Assembly (NCBI GenBank): GCA_963681505.1
Contig: OY811974.1
Span: 10,720,461-10,784,460 of the forward strand
Direction: 5' to 3'
DNA: 64,000 bases
Origin: Eunapius fragilis
Taxonomy: Eukaryota; Porifera; Demospongiae; Spongillida; Spongillidae
Made by a program: the position numbers and the translations under genes
Shown here: one piece after another, positions 61,202 to 64,000 of the stretch
How the letters are laid out: each line of letters begins with the position of its first letter
Numbering within the stretch: position 1 is the first letter of the stretch
The notes under the pieces: model-generated
Told to the model about the DNA's origin: nothing
What the model saw: only the letters and a program-made list of their open reading frames with translations
The model's database searches: none

Positions 61202-62950
61202 ATGGACATGAATCTACACGTAGCTTCTACTTCGGCATCTAGTGTAATAAATAACGACTCTGCAACGCACAACATCGCTTTGCCGCCTGCAAGTGAGAGA
61301 CTACCGGAAATACGGGTAAGTACATACACAATCAACGGCATCCTAGTTTCTGAAAATGGAACGATGAAGCTAAAGACAAGTATTCATCCTAATCCAAAAG
61401 ATATTAAAGATGCTCTTCAAGCCGTTGACGCTATATTTAAAAGATTAGTTGAGGCTACCCTCGAAGTGAATAAGCGGGATTTGATATTGTCACAAGTAAG
61501 TGCCGAGAACAGTAAATTAAAAGACGAACAACTTCGACTTTTACGGGAGAGGGACGAGTTGAATAAGCATGTGTCGATTCTACAGAACCAGCTTGAAGAT
61601 TTGCGAAGGTGAGGAGAATGTCCTTTCTTGTTCCATGCACGAACTACAAATGCATGCATGGCGAGATGAAATTGCAATCGTTTGAGTCTTGCATCCCTTG
61701 AGTGAGTTTATATATGTCCGAGGGGAGGGCCAAGCCTACGGGGGGGGGGGGGGGGGGGGGGGGGGCATGGCAAATGGGGACACTTTAAATTCATGTAAGA
61801 CTTCTTTTACAACACGAGTTTATCATTCAACCCCCTCGACCTTAATCTTCGTTTTTAACTATGATTGACATGCTTGTATATGGGTATCAACAACTCCATT
61901 AATGATATGATGCACTGTTCACACAAACCTACAATGTATACATATACTTTTTGCATACTCTGAAATATTTGGGAGTTAAACTGCCACAGTGAGCTTGCAA
62001 GGTTGCAAGTTGGTATCCAATTTTCTTTTGTGAGGCAAACCACTCATACATGACTTCACTGAAATTCTTATCCTAGACGATTAATAAGCAATTTACATCC
62101 ATTTTACTCCCTGGGCTATGACTACACCTTCCCTTCCTCCACCCATTGAAACCAACTACAATACTGCAAGGAGATTACAACAATGTATTGCTAGTGTATA
62201 TATTTGTCCCTCCTCTTGTTAAATGCTGGGGCTGCCTAATTGTATTACATGGAGTTGTGAACGATATCATAGCTATTGCACAAGACTAATATTAATATCC
62301 TCTACAATGTTAATTTGCAGACGATACACAGATTTAGATCAAATGTTTGAAAATTTGAATTTGAAATATGAACTAGTCACATCGAAGTTGCAAAGTGAAC
62401 TGAAAAAAACAAAGGCAATTTGCGAATCTGTGTCTGAAAGATTGGCTGCGACAGTAACAGAGCTTAAAGATACACGATCGACAGTGGAGAGACTACAAAG
62501 GTATTTACATGTACTGGTGCTCAACCAATAATTTATATATTCACTCTGTTCTTCAGAATGCAGGTAAATGCTGGAGTTGGTTCATGGATTGAATTTGCAC
62601 GGTTCCAGATATTGAAGGAGTTGGGCACTGATAGTCTCACAACTCAGAACCAGGCACAAAAATGGCATGAACTATGCCAGAAGAGTCAACTTGACCTAAA
62701 CTACAGAAATTTAGTTAACAAAACAATAAAAAACCTTTTTGGACTCGAGCCATGCGAATGGAGAATCGTTTCAGTTGAATTCTACAAGAAAACTAGGAAT
62801 ACAGCTTTCCACGAACGTCCACCTTTGTTAGAGGTTCTGGAGTCACTGGACAGTCTCCCACCGCCCTTTGATTCCAGAAAAGATGTGTTCAAGACTCTCA
62901 TTACGAATGCAGCAACAATGGAACCTGAAAGCAATGACATTTATCTTTAA
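61202..62950 (+). CDS. Coiled-coil protein of 326 residues, three exons
   Basis: Exons 61202-61608, 62321-62500 and 62557-62950, joined in phase 2 at both junctions (cgaag|gtgagg ... gcag|acg; caaag|gtattt ... tcag|aat), give 981 nt. The N-terminus is Ser/Asn-rich, followed by YTINGILV and TSIHPNPKD. A long coiled coil runs from about residue 85 to 197 (VSAENSKLKDEQLRLLRERD ... SKLQSELKKTKAICESVSER). The C-terminal 130 residues look globular (WIEFARFQILKELG, FGLEPCEWRIVSVEF, LDSLPPPFDSR). The end of exon 1 plus intron start is duplicated at 55212-55448, and a paralogous exon 1 lies at 55849-56318 on the other strand. Family not recognised. Confidence 0.8.
61739..61765. repeat. G homopolymer in intron 1 of the coiled-coil gene
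   Basis: About 26 consecutive G residues. Confidence 0.95.
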
Positions 62951-63417
62951 CTAGTCCGTACTTTAGTTTAGAAATCACCTGCTTCATTGTATGCATTTAT
63001 GTCATGTGCAGTGGCTTTTATTGCATTTTCCAAATTGGTCTCTTTCCCAAAGTAATGTGTGCACATACGAGTAAACAACTTGACTTCTGCTTGTTTTCCA
63101 TGTTGTTGACCAGATGCTCTGTACTAAGAATATGATACAATAAAGACCTGTAGGCATAAGCATGATTTGTGACTGATGGCTCTCTCTCCAGACTTGTGGC
63201 GGTTGTTTACTAAGTGTAGGCAAGTTATTTTGGTGCATCGTGTTAAATTTGTAGCTTTCCTTGTCTGAATACATGTAGATGCATGCCATTGATACACACT
63301 TAAAAGTTTGAGATTTGGGGGGTTTTTTGAAATGAATTTCATATACCTGTATTTGATTCACGCCTTAATTTTGGATCTAAATTTACCAAGACCCCACTCC
63401 CCACCTCCCACCACCTC
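62951..63417. other. No gene seen
   Basis: 3' flank of the coiled-coil gene, with an AATAAA-like tgatacaataaag at 63132-63144. Open minus-strand frames have no recognised domain. Confidence 0.5.
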
Positions 63418-63870
63418 GGACATCAAAATGGCTGGCTACCTCAACTTGGCAGCAGACTGGGCCCATATGGTCTGGCCATAGAGGCCTCCTACCTGGCCGG
63501 GCACAGCATAGGTGTGGTCACCATCCTCTTCCACCAGCTGCCCCACGAGATAGGAGACTTCGCCATCCTCGTCCAGTCAGGCTACCCCAAGCGCAAGGCC
63601 TTCCTCCAACTGGTTACTGCAGTTGGTGCCCTGGAGGGGAACCTTGTGCAGCCTCTGTGCACAAAGTGTGGGCGTGGCTGCCACGGCCTGGATCCTCCCC
63701 TTCACGGCCGGAGGGTTCATCTGCATAGCAACCGTGTCCGTCATCCCTGTGCTCCTGGAGAACTCCTCCCCAGGCCAGTCTGTGCTGGAGATCCTAAGGA
63801 TGTTGCTTGCATTGGTATGATGTTGGCGATAGCGTTTGTTGAGGAGGCTTTGGCTATAGCTGTTCATAAC
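63418..63870 (+). pseudogene. Intronless, frame-broken ZIP zinc transporter fragment (SLC39A7/13-like)
   Basis: Pieces in three frames follow the order of a ZIP of the LIV-1/KE4 type: [11 protein letters not shown], then a deletion or stop replacing the usual metal-binding segment; then [20 protein letters not shown] (the HExPHExGD motif with Q for the first E); then [20 protein letters not shown] and [15 protein letters not shown]. No introns interrupt the homology and the local sequence is GC-rich, so a processed pseudogene is likely. It cannot encode a working transporter. Confidence 0.8.
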
Positions 63871-64000
63871 TGATCTGCACTATACCTGCATTGATCACTC
63901 ACTTGTTTGAAATCGTTTTTTTTCTATTCTTAAAATAGAAACAATGTTGAAAGGTGTATGCACATGCAAAGCCTGGCAACATGGTGGGAGGGGCTGTGCC

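Overview
This is a eukaryotic, metazoan-type window: the genes are split by many GT-AG introns, and between them lie microsatellites, foldback elements and remnants of at least five transposon classes. The gene content is a SID-1-like channel, a secreted Calx-beta protein, a CARD/TIR protein, a Roc-COR protein with death domains, and RLE-type, Plavaka-type, hAT and Ty3/gypsy elements. This fits an early-branching animal, most probably a demosponge. That assignment rests on recognising the families, not on a database search. No rRNA, tRNA or CRISPR was seen.

Layout. 1-7.4 kb is repeat-rich: a 65/68-bp minisatellite, CA/TG arrays, a decayed coding-like repeat, and the 3' end of an RLE-bearing non-LTR retrotransposon. 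7.4-14.4 kb (-) is a SIDT/SID-1 family gene. 14.4-19 kb is mostly gene-free and holds a foldback element and one arm of a 360-bp inverted repeat. 19.05-24.2 kb (+) is a gene encoding a CARD exon, a membrane plus proline-rich exon and a TIR exon; its large intron is packed with retrotransposon fragments. 26.3-34.8 kb (-) is a 16-exon secreted protein of about 1093 residues with six Calx-beta repeats and an ITIH-like C-terminus, every junction in phase 1. 35.3-40 kb holds a hAT element with a clean 8-bp target duplication, and a Ty3/gypsy element whose 3' LTR abuts an OTU-like fragment. 40.7-47.9 kb (-) is a death-death-Roc-COR-death protein.

48-49.5 kb is a cluster of MITEs and direct repeats. 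49.6-53.1 kb (-) is an intron-containing Plavaka-type transposase with an in-frame stop, and an unrecognised 258-residue gene (53.3-54.3 kb, +) starts divergently from it. 55.8-63 kb holds two paralogous coiled-coil genes in opposite orientation, a second decayed hAT element and an integrase scrap. The window ends with a frame-broken, intronless ZIP transporter copy.

Functional theme (inference). CARD, TIR, three death domains and a Roc-type P-loop occur in two genes within about 30 kb, which suggests innate-immune or cell-death signalling modules. The Calx-beta/ITIH protein looks like extracellular-matrix or cell-adhesion machinery. The SIDT gene would handle dsRNA or lipid transport. Coordinates of internal exons come from reading splice consensus and matching phases; no transcript data were available.
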